A DNA stretch of 64,000 nucleotides from Manihot esculenta (Eukaryota > Streptophyta > Magnoliopsida > Malpighiales > Euphorbiaceae): the NCBI RefSeq assembly GCF_001659605.2, contig NC_035176.2, positions 23,474,847 through 23,538,846 of the forward strand, read 5' to 3'. This document shows, piece by piece, positions 32,828-45,752 of the stretch (position 1 is the stretch's first letter; each line of letters begins with the position of its first letter). A program made the position numbers and the translations under genes. Below the pieces are notes generated by a model that worked only from the letters and a program-made list of their open reading frames with translations, had not been told where the DNA came from and made no database searches.

Positions 32828-35173
32828 CTGACAGGAACCAACTGTATGATGTATTCTGGGAGAAAGAAAGAAAATTTCACATCACAAATTCAATATTCAA
32901 AATTTAATGATATGACCAAAAATGGGACAGCTTCAACATTTTAAATCAAATTTCACTTTACATATATGACCAGGTCCTAAAATCTGGCAAATTAAATTCC
33001 CACTTGAATGAGCTTCTACAGCTAAAGCTCATTGGAAAGTTCCTTGCTGGTTAAGGAAAAAGATGTATGAAAGCGAAAAACACGTGCTGCCAGCCTTTTC
33101 AAAAAAGTTTAAGGATTCTTTTTGCATCTTTTATGACAGGATTTTTAAAATGAGTACATCAGCATTTGAATTCCTTATGTTTCTCATTTTATCTATCAAA
33201 GACCAAGATTAAAAGATAATTGGAAAAAATGCAGTAAAGAAAAAAAAGATCAGTTTCCTGATCATTATCATGGATGCAAACGAACCAGTCAATCATGTAA
33301 AAAAAATTATGCATGTTCTAAATGTTAAAAGCAGAGATTGTTAGAACGCAAGATATTTGACCTCAAAACCATGAATATGAACGGATTTACATTTCTGTCA
33401 TATATTCAATATCAGGTTATCATAGCAATTCAACCATAAAATACCAATGAATTTACTTTCTGCATTAAATCATCATCAACCAAGTCTTCCATGAGTTAAT
33501 TCATAATATTACGAAGACAGCAACAGCACAATGATGTGGATTCAGATAATGGTTCATGTAAAGCCAGACTTAATTCACAAAAGATTGAGAGACTCTAAAG
33601 TAAAAGATAATTCATAATTAGCCATCTGTTTAATCCAACTAGACCCCATTTGAAAAGGAAAAAATAAATTTCTTCATCTTCCACTGGTTTCTATCCACCA
33701 TTCTTTATCAAAGGCTGTATATTCGTGTTATTAACAAGATCCAGTGTAAAACTATCAACCTCAATCACAATAAGTCTCACCATCTTCATATTACCACAAA
33801 CAATTTTCAATCAACATGATAGAACCAAATTATTAATCAAATGACCCAAAAATGACACACTGAGTGAACCAAATTTCTTGCACCGTTTCTGATTTGATTC
33901 CCAAAAAGCTCTCACAGATATTTCCTCTCTATTTGACCACAACAATCTTTGATTCCTCGATGCTAGGATCTACCTCAGCTCAGGAAACAATCTCACAACT
34001 GAATACTGCAGTACAGGGCCTTATCTCAGTTAGATAGAACTAATAAATAGATTGAACTAACCTTAGCTAATAGCTCAGCTTGATTTTTACTATTAAAACC
34101 TATTACCTATACTCCCCATCTCTAACATTTCAAGCACCACAGCAAGATAAACTGTACGACAAATAAGCATTAAACTTTCACATGCATAAAATCCAAGGGA
34201 CCTTTCCCAGGGCAACAGACCTAAACACATCAAATAGCAAAAAGAAATGTCCCCAAAAAGAAAGCACAGGGCTTCAACTCGACAGAGTTCATATTCACAA
34301 AAATTGGGTAATTCTTTATGAACTGTCAGCAAGTCAAGCAAAGCATAATTTCATTTTCTTAGCACAACAGACCCATAAAACAAAAATGATCTCGAAGGCA
34401 CACAATAAATCCACTTAAAATAGGGGAGAAGTTCACCAATCAATTACGAAAAATTAATTTCAATGCGCACATGAATGGATCAACCACATTCCCAACGTAT
34501 AGGAATCAATCTCAAACGACTAGTTCACTAATTTGGAAACTCAACGTTAATGAATGGGAATGTAAATGTATGTGACAAATTAACTCATATTTTCAAATTC
34601 TTCCTGATAAAATTGACAACACTAGGATACAACAAGTATGCCTAACTGGGACGAGTCCTCCTTCCTTCCAAACCCACGTCACCATAGATTCAAGCAGCAT
34701 AGAGGAAATAAAGACAACATTCCCAAAAGTTAACACTAGCTAACAAATGGGGTTTAGTCATACAGACAACCAGCCCAAACCCTTCAGAACCAACATAAAT
34801 ATCAGTTTCACGACACCACTCCAAAGAACAGAGCTTGAATTATTGTAGAGTAACCTAAGAAAAGATATTCCACTTCACTGAAAGTAACCTGAACAGGAGA
34901 AGGAAAACAAGAGGTACTGCGTTCACCCAAGGGAGAAAAGAAGTCTTAGTTTAACACAATAAATCAAATGCTTACAAATACCAGATAGTAATTATCAAAT
35001 ACACATTAATCACCTGACCGACAGCCGAAGACCCATAGAAATTAATCAAAATGGTCCTTTTAAACAATAAACCAACTCTTTTCAAGGAAAAAATAAATCA
35101 AACAATAAATCCACTAAAATAAACCAGAAATCAATCTATAAAACAAACTTAATTAAAATAAGGAAATCTTCAC
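32828..35173 (-). other. Probable 5'-leader intron of the HEMK2-type gene
   Basis: On the minus strand a donor TTTAG|GTGAAG at 35174/35173 and an acceptor TTCCTGTCAG|GC at 32828/32827 fit a 2346 bp intron between an untranslated first exon and the coding exon. The intron is AT-rich with no other recognisable gene. Its 3' end contains the 160 bp stretch 32893-33052 that recurs inverted at 38221. Transcript evidence is needed to confirm the exon. Confidence 0.5.
32893..33052 (+). repeat. 160 bp inverted repeat, left copy (in HEMK2 intron)
   Basis: This stretch is nearly the exact reverse complement of 38221-38380, for example GACCAAAAATGGGACAGCTT here and AAGCTGTCCCATTTTTGGTC there. Only a few mismatches are visible. 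Confidence 0.85.
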
Positions 35174-35460
35174 CTAAACCCCAATGAAGCAAACGATAAA
35201 ACAAGGAACGATGAATGGGAACAAATTCCCGCAGTGATGCTTCGGCTGGTGCTCCGTGATGATGGCGTAGGACCTTGATTTGAAGCTGAACAAGAGGAGA
35301 GTGACCTGGGGAATGAGAATTTAGGGGAGGCGATAGGTTTATGGTTTCAGGACAAATGGAAACATGAAGGGAAATTGATGATAAAAGGATTTGTGTACGA
35401 TGGCCTCTTCAGTTTCTGTTGAAGAGCAGGAGGGAGTGAGCAGAATGTTAAGCGATCGGT
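35174..35460 (-). other. Probable untranslated first exon and proximal promoter of the HEMK2-type gene
   Basis: The stretch is pyrimidine-rich on the minus strand, like many plant 5' leaders, and less AT-rich than its surroundings. It ends in a good GT donor. The 5' boundary is a guess; no clear TATA box was found. Confidence 0.4.
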
Positions 35461-36233
35461 AAGAGAGGAAAGTGGCCTGTGTTTGGGTGGAAAAATGGAT
35501 TGGGAGAATTACTATTAGGTTCTTAAATTTTTACAAAATTTATTAATTAATCTATATAATTTTTAAAACTACTTAAAATATCCTTCATTGTTTGCAAATA
35601 CCACTGTATAGTCCTTCCCTTATATTTTTTATTAATCAAATGAATTTACTAACAATCAATTAAGAGAGAAAAACTTGATACCCAAAATATCCCTATCTCA
35701 TTGCTATGCTAAATCACTTGTTCTTAAGCCTCCTCCTTTTGGAACTTCAAGTTTGAACTTACATTATCAGCTCAATTTCCAAAACCCTCTCACCGAGGCT
35801 AGAAAAAGAAATCTTCTTCAACAATAGAGCCCTTGAACACCTAAAATGCTCAAATAAAATCAACACTAAAAATGGCACAATTGGCTCAAATTCAACTAAG
35901 CAAATAGTTGTAGCGACATCACACATGAGGCTTGGAGGCAAGGCGACCTTCATGGGAAAGTTGGGGATGATGATTTTAGGGAGGAGCAGGTGTTGATGTT
36001 GAATAAGGAGAGAGTGTAAACGCGAGCTGTGAAGTTTGATGAGAATGTGAAAATGGCTTATAGTTTTATTAAGGTTAAATTTGAGAATAGCAAGATGATG
36101 ATGGAGATGGTGAAGGGGTAGCTAAGGATTCTCTTCTTGTCTCTGAATTGAACCTGGTCGTTTTCAAAGAGGTAATAAGATACCTTGCTGCCATTTCGTT
36201 TGAAGTTCTATAGAATTCATATCCAAATCCATA
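35461..36233. other. Intergenic DNA upstream of the HEMK2-type gene
   Basis: No supported gene. Part of 35940-36140 is purine-rich (GATGATGATGGAGATGGTGA), and short open stretches have no recognisable product. Confidence 0.45.
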
Positions 36234-36638
36234 CTTTAAAATATTTTGTTAAGAACTTCTTCTCCTAAAAAGCTGCTGCTTCTTCTTCTTCTTCATGCCT
36301 TAAAATATTTTGTTAAGAACTACTTCTCCTAAAAAGCTTCTTCTTCTTCTTCTTTTTCATCTTCTTCTTCTCCTAAAAAGCTTCTTCTTCTCCTAAAAAG
36401 TTTCTTCTTCTTCTTCTTCTTCTAAAAAGGTTCTTCTTCTTCTAAAAAGGTTTTTTTTTCTTCTTCTTCTTCTAAAAAGGTTCTTCTTCTTCTAAAAAGG
36501 TTTTTTTTTCTTCTTCTTCTTCTAAAAAGGTTCTTCTTCTTCTTCTTCTTCTAAAAAGGTTCTTCTTCTTCTTCTTCTTCTAAAAAGGTTTCTTCTTCTT
36601 ATTCTTCTTTTTCTTCTTCTTCTTCTAAAAATGTTCTT

Positions 36639-36670
<32 letters not shown>

Positions 36671-36962
36671 AAGCTTCTTCTTCTTCTTCTTCTTCTTCTT
36701 AAAAGCTTCTTCTTCTTCTTAAAAGCTTCTTCTTCTTCTTCTTCTTCTTCTTAAAAGCTTCTTCTTCTTCTTCTTCTTCTTCTTAAAAGCTTCTTCTTCT
36801 TCTTCTTCTTAAAAGCTTCTTCTTCTTCTTCTTAAAAGCTGCTTCTTCTTCTTCTTCTTCTTAAAAGCTGCTTCTTCTTCTTCTTCTTAAAAGCTTCTTC
36901 TTCTTAAAAGCTTCTTCTTCTTCTTCTTAAAAGCTTCTTCTTCTTCTTCTTAAAAGCTTCTT

Positions 36963-36993
<31 letters not shown>

Positions 36994-37101
36994 AAAGCTT
37001 CTTCTTCTTCTTCTTCTTCTTCTTAAAAGCTTCTTCTTCTTCTTCTTCTTCTTCTTCTTCTTCTTCTTCTTCTTCTTCTTCTTCTTCTTCTTCTTCTTCT
37101 T

Positions 37102-37132
<31 letters not shown>

Positions 37133-37139
37133 AAAGCTG

Positions 37140-37170
<31 letters not shown>

Positions 37171-37320
37171 AAAGCTGCTTCTTCTTCTTCTTCTTAAAAG
37201 CTTCTTCTTCTTCTTCTTCTTCTTCTTAAAAGCTTCTTATTAAAAGCTTCTTCTTCTTAAAAGTTTCTTCTTCTTAAAAGTTTCTTCTTCTTAAAAGTTT
37301 CTTCTTCTTCTAAGCTTCTT

Positions 37321-37351
<31 letters not shown>

Positions 37352-38108
37352 AAAGCTTCTTCTAAAAAGCTTCTTCTTCTTCTTCTTCTTCTAAAAAGCT
37401 TCTTCTTCTTCTTCTAAAAAGCTTCTTCTTCTTCTTCTTCTAAAAAGCTTCTTCTTCTTCTTCTTCTAAAAAGCTTCTTCTTCTTCTTCTTCTAAAAAGC
37501 TTCTTCTTCTTCTTCTTCTAAAAAGCTTCTTCTTCTTCTTCTTCTAAAAAGCTTCTTCTTCTTCTTCTTCTTCTAAAAAGGTTCTTCTTCTTCTTCTTCT
37601 AAAAAGGTTCTTCTTCTTCTTCTTCTTCTTCTAAAAAGGTTCTTCTTCTTCTTCTTCTTCTTCTTATTCTTCTAAAAAGGTTCTTCTTCTTCTTCTTCTT
37701 CTTCTTCTTCTTCTTCTTCTAAAAAGCTTCTTCTTCTTCTTCTTCTTCTTCTTCTTCTAAAAAGCTTCTTCTTCTTCTTCTTCTAAAAAGCTTCTTCTTC
37801 TTCTTCTTCTTCTAAAAAGGTTCTTCTTCTTCTTCTTCTAAAAAGGTTCTTCTTCTTCTTCTTCTTCTTCTAAAAAGGTTCTTCTTCTTCTTCTTCTTCT
37901 TCTTATTCTTCTAAAAAGGTTCTTCTTCTTCTTCTTCTTCTTCTTCTTCTTCTTCTTCTTCTTCTTCTAAAAAGATTCTTCTTCTTCTTCTTCTTCTTCT
38001 TCTTCTTCTTCTTCTTCATGCTTTAAAATATTTTGTTAAGAACTTCTCCTAAAAAGCTTCTTCTTCTTCTTCTTTTTCTTCTTCTTCTTCTCCTAAAAAG
38101 CTTCTTCT

Positions 38109-38140
<32 letters not shown>

Positions 38141-38220
38141 TTCTTCTTCTTCTTCTTCTTCTTCTAAAAAGGTTCTTCTTCTAAAAAGGATCTTCTTCTT
38201 CTTCTTCTTCTTCTTCTTCT
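36234..38220. repeat. About 2 kb CTT/GAA microsatellite with AAAAGC/AAAAGG interruptions
   Basis: Almost pure pyrimidine TTC repeats are broken at irregular distances by CTAAAAAGG, CTTAAAAGC or CTAAAAAGC. Interruption types come in blocks: mainly AAAAAGG at about 36420-36650, TTAAAAGC at 36660-37360, CTAAAAAGC at 37360-37560, and AAAAAGG again to 37985. A rare TTATTCTTCTAAAAAGG variant recurs near 37663 and 37902, about 239 bp apart, showing a higher-order duplication. Three copies of a 40 bp flank with TTAAAATATTTTGTTAAGAA stand at about 36234, 36298 and 38029. Confidence 0.95.
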
Positions 38221-38380
38221 AACCAGTAAGGAACTTTCCAAGGAGCTTTAGCTGTAGAAGCTCATTCAGGTTGGAATTTAATTTGCCAGATTTTAGGACC
38301 TAGTCATATATGTAAAGTGAAATTTGATTTAAAATATTGAAGCTGTCCCATTTTTGGTCATATCATTAAATTTTGAATAT
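38221..38380 (-). repeat. 160 bp inverted repeat, right copy (edge of CTT array)
   Basis: It is the inverted copy of HEMK2-type gene intron sequence (32893-33052), directly abutting the right edge of the CTT array. Beyond 38380 the similarity stops. Confidence 0.85.
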
Positions 38381-38550
38381 AAACTTGATGCCTCTTGAAG
38401 GTGTTAGTAAACCTGCTTCGTTGCTGGACTCCTTATAATGCTCTAAGGATAATTTTGGGTCACTTTTGTATTGTGCTTTACTATTTTAGTTTGTATTACT
38501 TTACATTTATTATTTTCTTTGCAATATGTATTATGTAAAAAGATAGAAAT

Positions 38551-40671
38551 TATAACGATCTGGAAACCGGACCGCTACTGGCACTAGGATTCAGATCGGT
38601 TTAAGGCCACTGGGACCCGTAGCTAGCCTACTATGCATCCTGTACAGCTGGTATAATCCCATACATGATCAAACATAAACATAAAAATTGAAACTTTACA
38701 TTTACCAAGCTTAATCCTGTGCATGCATACTGTCAGTAAACATAAAACCCCTTACTGAAGCCCTCATCAAATGCTCCAGTTGGGTCAACCTTACATATTA
38801 AGCTTGGTTCTCAACATATATCATTATAAAACATAATAATATACAGACCATGTACAAAAGGGATCAACCAACTCTAGGGCCAAGCACAACTCTAACATCA
38901 ATAAACATTACATTACATATCCTTACATCATTTGATTAATACATGTTCACTACTGAATTATTACATAAACTTTACTCTAGCTGCTATCCCGCGCTACCTC
39001 TGACTGGCCCTGCAAAACTGAGAAGTTGGGAGAGGGATGAGCTACTAAAGCCCAGTGAGCAGAACAATAAAAATCATTTACTAAATCATATGCTATCATG
39101 GAATGCGTCACAGCACAAACATTTCACATCACGGATGGACATGACCCAAAACTCCCTTTAATCTATGTCCGGCCCTCGAAGGAGCTCCTCAGGACTTCTG
39201 TAACATATCATGGTGCCCGGCCCTCGAAGGGGCTCCTCAGGACTTCTGTCATACATCATAACATCTCAGAACAGACTTGGGCTATTGGGTCTCCTCCAGT
39301 CTATCCACACCAACAAGTAATAATGCAATGCGTCAGATTCGTGAATACTAATGCAATACAACCTAGCATATACATGGCATTCATGATGCATGTTTCATGC
39401 TAAAACCTTTCATTTCATTGAAAATATAGTTCAGTTCTACTCACCTCTGGCAGACGCTGGACTAACTCTGCAACAACTAACTCTGAGGGCCTCCTTGGTT
39501 CCTCGGGTCCAATCCTACAATGGAGGACTCAAATGAGGTACCAAACAACGCTAACATAACTCTAAACATTCCCCCAAAAACCCCCTAAAATATTGTAAAC
39601 ATGCATGGAAAAACAGGCAAAGGAAAGCTGGACAGGGGACTTTCGGCGGCAGGTTCGGCGGCCGAAGATCCCTCCAGAGCCGAAAGTTACCAACCTTCGG
39701 CGGCATGTTCTGCAGCCGAAACTCCACTCCAGAGCCGAAAGTCCAAACTTTTGGGGGCGGGTTTAGGCGGCCAAAACAACCTCCTCAAGGGGTTCGGCGG
39801 CCGAACCTTGCTTCGGCAGCCGAACTTGGGTTCTCCAAGAAGGCAGAACCCGATTCAACAGCCTCCAAAACCTCTCCAAACCATGCACAACTCACAACCA
39901 AACTCACAAACACATGCATATACCCTTAGTCATGCATATAGGGGCTTAGAACTAGCTCAAAACCCCCAAAAACAACATATAGACACACATATGGCTTATG
40001 ATCAACATAAACCCTATTCATGCAAACCATGCAAAACCCATGCAAAACTCACTTAAAACCCTTCAAAACGTACTAAAAACATCAAGAAAGGTGAGGATCA
40101 ATGCTTACCTCTTGAAGAGCGAGAGGATTGATGGTCTAAACTTGGAGATGCAAGGGAAAATAAATCTAGAACCTCCAAGCCTCACAACTTTGCTTCTTTG
40201 CTCAAAAACTTCAAAACCAACATGAAAACTATTTAAAACTTGCTCAACTTGAAAGAAAACCAAAAAATCAACCGAAGGAGATCAAGAACTCACCTATACC
40301 CGAAGAGAGAGAGAAAGCTCACCTCAAATCCAGATAAGGGGCCCTTTTATAGGTGGCCGGTCAACCATCTTCAGCGGCCAAAGCTGTCTTCACAGCTTTA
40401 CCACGTTCGGAAGTCGAACGTGCCCCCTAAACAACCCCATGTTCGGCGGCCGAACTTGAGGTTCGGCGGCCAAACCTGGATTCTTCCCTCCTTGGTCTTT
40501 TCTTTTCAAAACTCAAATTTTCTTAATCAAAACCATAAAATATTTAAAAACATTTGGGAAAACCTTTCTTTTACCCTTCTGAGACACTCCGACATTCTAA
40601 AATCTTAAATTCCAGCGGAGATTCTGCCGGAAAGTAAGTATTCTGATGCCGGCGTCTAGCCGGGTATTACA
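38551..40671 (-). repeat. 3' LTR of element A (2121 bp, minus)
   Basis: In plus-strand order it runs from TATAACGATC to CGGGTATTACA, the reverse of the family ends, with the terminal TGTAAC form mutated to TATAAC. A TTTTATAGG box near 40344 is the minus-strand TATA-like element, flanked by the same GC-rich near-palindromes. Confidence 0.85.
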
Positions 40672-41946
40672 ATCTTCCCCCCTTACGAACATTCGTCCCC
40701 GAATGTTCCACAACAATCATACATGCAGAGCAAAACAAGAACACAAACACATAAAACTAACCTTAACAGAGACACAGGCATTGCTGGAGTATGAACTCCC
40801 GGGTCTCCCAGACACACTTTTCACATTGTGGTGATTCCAAAGGACTTTCACCCTCAGGATTTCCTTGTTCCTCAACTTCCTGACTTGTGTGTCTATGATC
40901 CGCACTGGCTGCTCAACGTACGTAAGATCTCCTGAGATCTCCACCTCTGGTTCTCTTAGAACCTCACTCGAATCCGACACTTTGAAGTAGGTAAATCTAA
41001 CTTATAAGATACATTCCCACTCCTTTGCAGGATTTCAAAGGGTCCGATGTACCTTGGAGCTAGCTTACCTTTCTTCCATAACGGATCACCTCTTTCATTG
41101 GAGACACCTTAAGCAAGACCCAAACCTACTCCTGAACTCCACAAGCTTCTGCTGCGCTACTCTGATCCTTTCTCTTCTTCCTTCTTCTCTACTAAACTGA
41201 CTTCTTCTCTAACCTGCAACAGGTAGTACCTGGATCATAGCTCTATCTTGGAAAACGACCGGCTCCTGCTAGCTGGTCCCATCGATCACCAATCCTGGGT
41301 AGGGGATACCTATTCTTGGCAGCGACCTTGTTCAACTGTCTCCAGTCGCAACAAAGTCTCAAGGATCCATCCTGCTTTTCCCACAACAACACTGGAGTAA
41401 TCCAGGGTGAGGTACTAGGTCGGATCAAACCCTTGTCTACCAAGTCTCGCAACTGCTCTCACAACTCTTACAACTCTGCAGGTGCCATCCTGTAGGGAGG
41501 GATAGAGAAGGACTCTATCTCCCTAACAGATGTTAAACCTGACAGCTCATCTGGGAAGACATCTAAGACTCTCTCTAACAACTGGCACTGAGGCTGGTTC
41601 CCTGATCCGACTGCTAAACTCTCAAACAAGAGCTAGAACCCTCCGACAATCCCTCCTATGCACCCTACGAACCTGATAGGCTGACATCAAACCTCTAGGC
41701 ACCTCAGCTCTGTCTCCTCAGAAGACAAACTCTGATCCATCCAGAACTCTGAACTCACCTACCTTGTCTCTGCAGACTCAGATAGGACCACGAGTAGAAA
41801 GCCAATCCATCCCTAGAATGACGTCAAAACAGTCAATTCTAGAACCAAAAGGTCAGCTGGAAAGCATCTACTCTCAACAAACTCTGAACTAAACCGGCAG
41901 ACTGACTCTGCCACGGATGGATCACACTTGGATCACTGACCCAAAG
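40672..41946 (-). pseudogene. Collapsed gag-pol remnant of element A
   Basis: From 40672 rightward, on the minus strand: polypurine tract, stem-loop (40687-40708), chromodomain and linker (40717-40980, [12 protein letters not shown]), integrase C-terminal region (about 40987-41190), then a jump to the start of reverse transcriptase (41243-41452, [12 protein letters not shown]), then protease-region sequence to 41946. About 2 kb of pol is missing and stops and frameshifts are frequent. Confidence 0.85.
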
Positions 41947-44174
41947 TGTAACGATCCGGAAACCGGACCGTTACCGGCGCTAGGATCCAGATCGGCATAA
42001 GGCCGCCGGGACCCGTAGCAAGCCTAACATATATCCTGCATACCTGTTAAATCTCATACATGATCTAACATAAACATAAAACATTAAACTTTTTCTTTCA
42101 TTTACCAAGCTTAACTTGTGCATGCACAAACTCATAAACATAAAACCCCACACTGAAGCCCTCATCAAATGCTCCAATGGGGCAACATAACATACTATAA
42201 GCTTGGTTTACATAAATCATCATTAAAACATTTCATAGATCATGTGAAAAAGGGATTAACTTTACATACTAGGGTCAAGCACAACTCTAACTTCAATATA
42301 CATCATTACTGTATTGAACTTTACATTACATTAATTCCATGTCCACATCTAGCTATTACATATAACATGACTTCTTATTCTTGTTGACTTCCTGATCTAG
42401 CCTGTACCTGCAAACCTGGGGGATTAAGGGAATGGGGTGAGCTACTAGAGCCCAGTGAGCAGAATAATAAAATATTATATTTAAAGTTCATGCTTTCATG
42501 AAATGCATCACATCACAAACAAATCACCTTAAGGATAAACTTGTCACCAATAGCCCTCTACATTTCCAATAGTGCTAGACCGTAGAATGGGTCCTGCTCT
42601 TTCTCTTACATAACATATCATAACATTCCAATGTGCCAGGGACGTAGAATGGGTCTTCCTGGACTTCCATACCGTATCATCATCATATCATATCATACCA
42701 TACGAGGGCTAATGGATCATTCAATGCTCATCCACATCAACAACATAATATGCAATGCAACATATTCGTGAATTCTAATTCAAACAACCTAATATATCTC
42801 ATGGCATTCATGATGCGTGAATCATGCTAAAACTTTCATTATTTGCTTTGAAACATAAAGAGTCATTCTACTCACCTCAGGCTAGCTCTGACAAGACACT
42901 GAAGCAGCTGTCTCACTGCTGGGGTCCTCGGTTCCTCGGGTCCGAACCTACACAGGTGGACTCAAATGAAGGACCAAACATACATGAACAAGACTCTAAA
43001 CAACTTCCCAAAAACCCCCTAAGACACCTTAAAACAATCATAGAAATCATGCAAAGGAAGGCTAAACAGGGCACTTTCAGCGGCAGGTTCGGCGGCCGAA
43101 AGTCCCTCCAGAGCCGAAACTCAACCACTTTCGGCGGCACCTTCAGCGGCCAAAAGTGGTTCCAGAGACGAAACTCATGCATGTTCGGCGGCACCTTCGG
43201 TGGCCGAAACTCCCTTCCAGAGCCAAAAGTCCAGCTTTCGGGGGCAGGGTTCGGCAGCCAAAGGCTTGCCTCCACAGGCAGGTTCGGCAGCCGAAAGTCC
43301 TTCGGCTGCCGAACCTGAGTTCTTCCAAATGGCAGAACTCAGCCTCTTCATGCACATTTTGCCTCCCAAACCATTCAAACATGCATTTGGCTATTCTACA
43401 ACATGCATACACAAGCAAATAAGCATTTAGGGGTCTCAAACTATTCTAAACCCCAACTCAAACACATAAAGCAACTCAAACAACATACATTACCCAAAAA
43501 CTCAACATTTACCCTAACAACAAACAACTAACTTATACATGCATTTCTACCCCATAAACTTTCATAAAACTTGTTTAAAACACAAAATAAGCTAAGGATC
43601 TACTCTTACCTCTTGAATATCGAGAGGGGAGGCGATCTAAACTTGGAGATGGGAGAAATCTAGTTCCTTGGGTCTCCAAGCTCCAAAACTTGATCTTAGC
43701 TCCAAAACTCTTCAAAACCAAGTTAGAACTCGTTAAAACTTGAAAGATTTGAGGAAAATCATCAAAATCAACCAAGGGAGAGCATGGACTCACCGTTGGC
43801 CGAAAATAGGGGAGAAAGCTCGCCAGTTTTCGGCCACGGAGCCTTTTATAGGGGCTGGCCAAACCACCTTCGAAAGCCTAAAGTGCCTCCAAAACTCATG
43901 CAAGTTCGGCGGCCGAACATGAGGTTCGGCGGCCGAACCTGAGCCACTTTCGGAAGCCTAACTTGCCCTCCTAAACTATCCCATGTTCGGCGGCCGAACC
44001 TGGAAATGCCTCTATGGTCTTTTCATTCAAAACTCAGTTTCTTTCTTACTTAAAACCAATAAATACATGAAAACATTTTATAAAAATATGTTTTTACCCT
44101 TCTAGAAGTTTTCGACATCCGAGATTCCACCGGACGGTAGGAATTCCAATATGGGAGTCTAGTCGGGTATTACA
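41947..44174 (-). repeat. 3' LTR of element B (2228 bp, minus)
   Basis: In plus-strand order it reads TGTAACGATCC ... GTCGGGTATTACA. The minus-strand TATA-like box is at 43843-43850 (CTTTTATA on the plus strand). The usual two clusters of CGG/CCG near-palindromes are present. Confidence 0.9.
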
Positions 44175-44280
44175 TTCTTCCTCCCTTAAGAACATTCGTT
44201 CCCGAATGTTCACCAAACAAGCATACATGCAAAACATAGCATAAAACATAAACATATATACAAAACACATAACACTCACC

Positions 44281-45752
44281 TTAGAAGAGGTGGGGATATT
44301 GCTGGAGCATGGACTCCCGTGTCTCCCAGGTACACTCCTCGATGTTGTGGTGATTCCAAAGAACTTTCACCATCGGGATTTCCTTGTTTCTTAGCTTTTT
44401 GATTTGGGTGTCTAGGATCCGCACTGGCTGCTCAACATAGGTGAGATCCCCAAGGATCTTCACATCAGGCTCACTCAGAACCTTGCCCGGATCCGACACG
44501 AACTTCCGTAACATAGAAACATGGAAAACCGGATGGATTCTCTCCATAGAAGCAGGTAAATCCAGCTTATACGATACATTCCCGATCCTCTGCAAGATCT
44601 CAAAGGGTTCGATGTACCGTGGAGCTAGCTTACCTTTCTTCCCGAACCAAATCACCCCTTTTATAGGAGACACCTTGAGCAATACCAAATCCCCCTCCTG
44701 AAACTCTACTTGCCTTCTGCGGATATCTGCATAACTCTTTTGCCTGCTCACAACAGTCTTGATCCTTTTTCTAATTATGGACACCACTCTGCTGGTGATC
44801 TCTACTAGCTCAAGCCCTGCCAAGGCCCTTTCTCCAACTTCCTCCCAGCAGACAGGTGACCTGCACTTCCTTCCATACAAAGCTTCATATGGGGCCATCC
44901 CTATACTAGCATGATAGCTGTTATTGTAGGCAAACTCCACCAAAGGTAGATGCTGCCTCCAAGAACCGCCAAAATCTAGCACACACATTCTGAGCATATC
45001 TTCTATTGTCTGGATGGTCCTCTCTGATTGTCCGTCCGTCTGAGGATGGAAAGCAGTGCTGAAGTCTAGCCTGATACCCATAGCGCTCTGCAGACTCCGC
45101 CAAAACCTGGAGGTGAACTGGGGTCCTCTATCAAACACTATTGAAACATGAGCCCCATGCAGCCTGACCACTTCATCAACAAACACCTGCGCCAATTTGT
45201 CCACAGAATAGCCACTCCTGACAGGGATGAAGTGAGCAGATTTGGTCAGTCTGTCCACAATCACCCATATGGAGTCCAATCTGTTGGACGTTGCCGGTAA
45301 CCCCACCACGAAGTCCATAGCTATATTCTCCCATTTCCACTCTGGAATCGGTAGTGGGTTAAGCATCCCAGCCGGCTTCTGATGTTCCAGCTTCACCCTC
45401 TGACATACTTCGCAGGCTGACACGAACTGTGCCACTTCTCTTTTTATAGCTGGCCACCAATAAGCTCTTTTCAGATCCTGATACATTTTGGTGGCTCCAA
45501 GGTGAACACTGTATCTGGCATTATAAGCTTCCCTCATAATGTCTCCCTTCAGACCCATGTCATCTGGTACACACAATCTGTTCCCATAGCGGAGGATCCC
45601 CTTGCTGTCAAATCTGAACTCCTCATTCTTGCCTGACTGAACAGTCCTGGCAATCTTCACTAACTTTGGGTCCTCGTGCTGTTTCTGAGCCACCTACTCC
45701 AGAAACAAGGGTGTCACTCTCATCTGGGCTATCAAAGCACCTGTACCAGACA
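44281..45752 (-). pseudogene. Element B pol, 3' part (integrase and chromodomain)
   Basis: A 470-codon open stretch (45693-44281) holds the integrase zinc finger, the catalytic core with its D, D, E residues, the C-terminal region and the chromodomain, ending at TAG-free sequence up to the natural stop. Just upstream, at about 45694, a TAG interrupts the frame between RNase H and integrase. Element D splits this part from the rest of pol at 45752. Confidence 0.88.

Larger units (their letters stand above)
38551..41946 (-). mobile_element. Degraded Tekay/Del element A, split by element B
   Basis: A minus-strand copy with its 3' LTR (38551-40671) and a collapsed internal region ends abruptly at 41946, inside protease-region sequence, where the LTR of element B begins. 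Most of reverse transcriptase, RNase H and the integrase core are deleted. Its 5' part would lie beyond B, outside the window. Confidence 0.85.
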
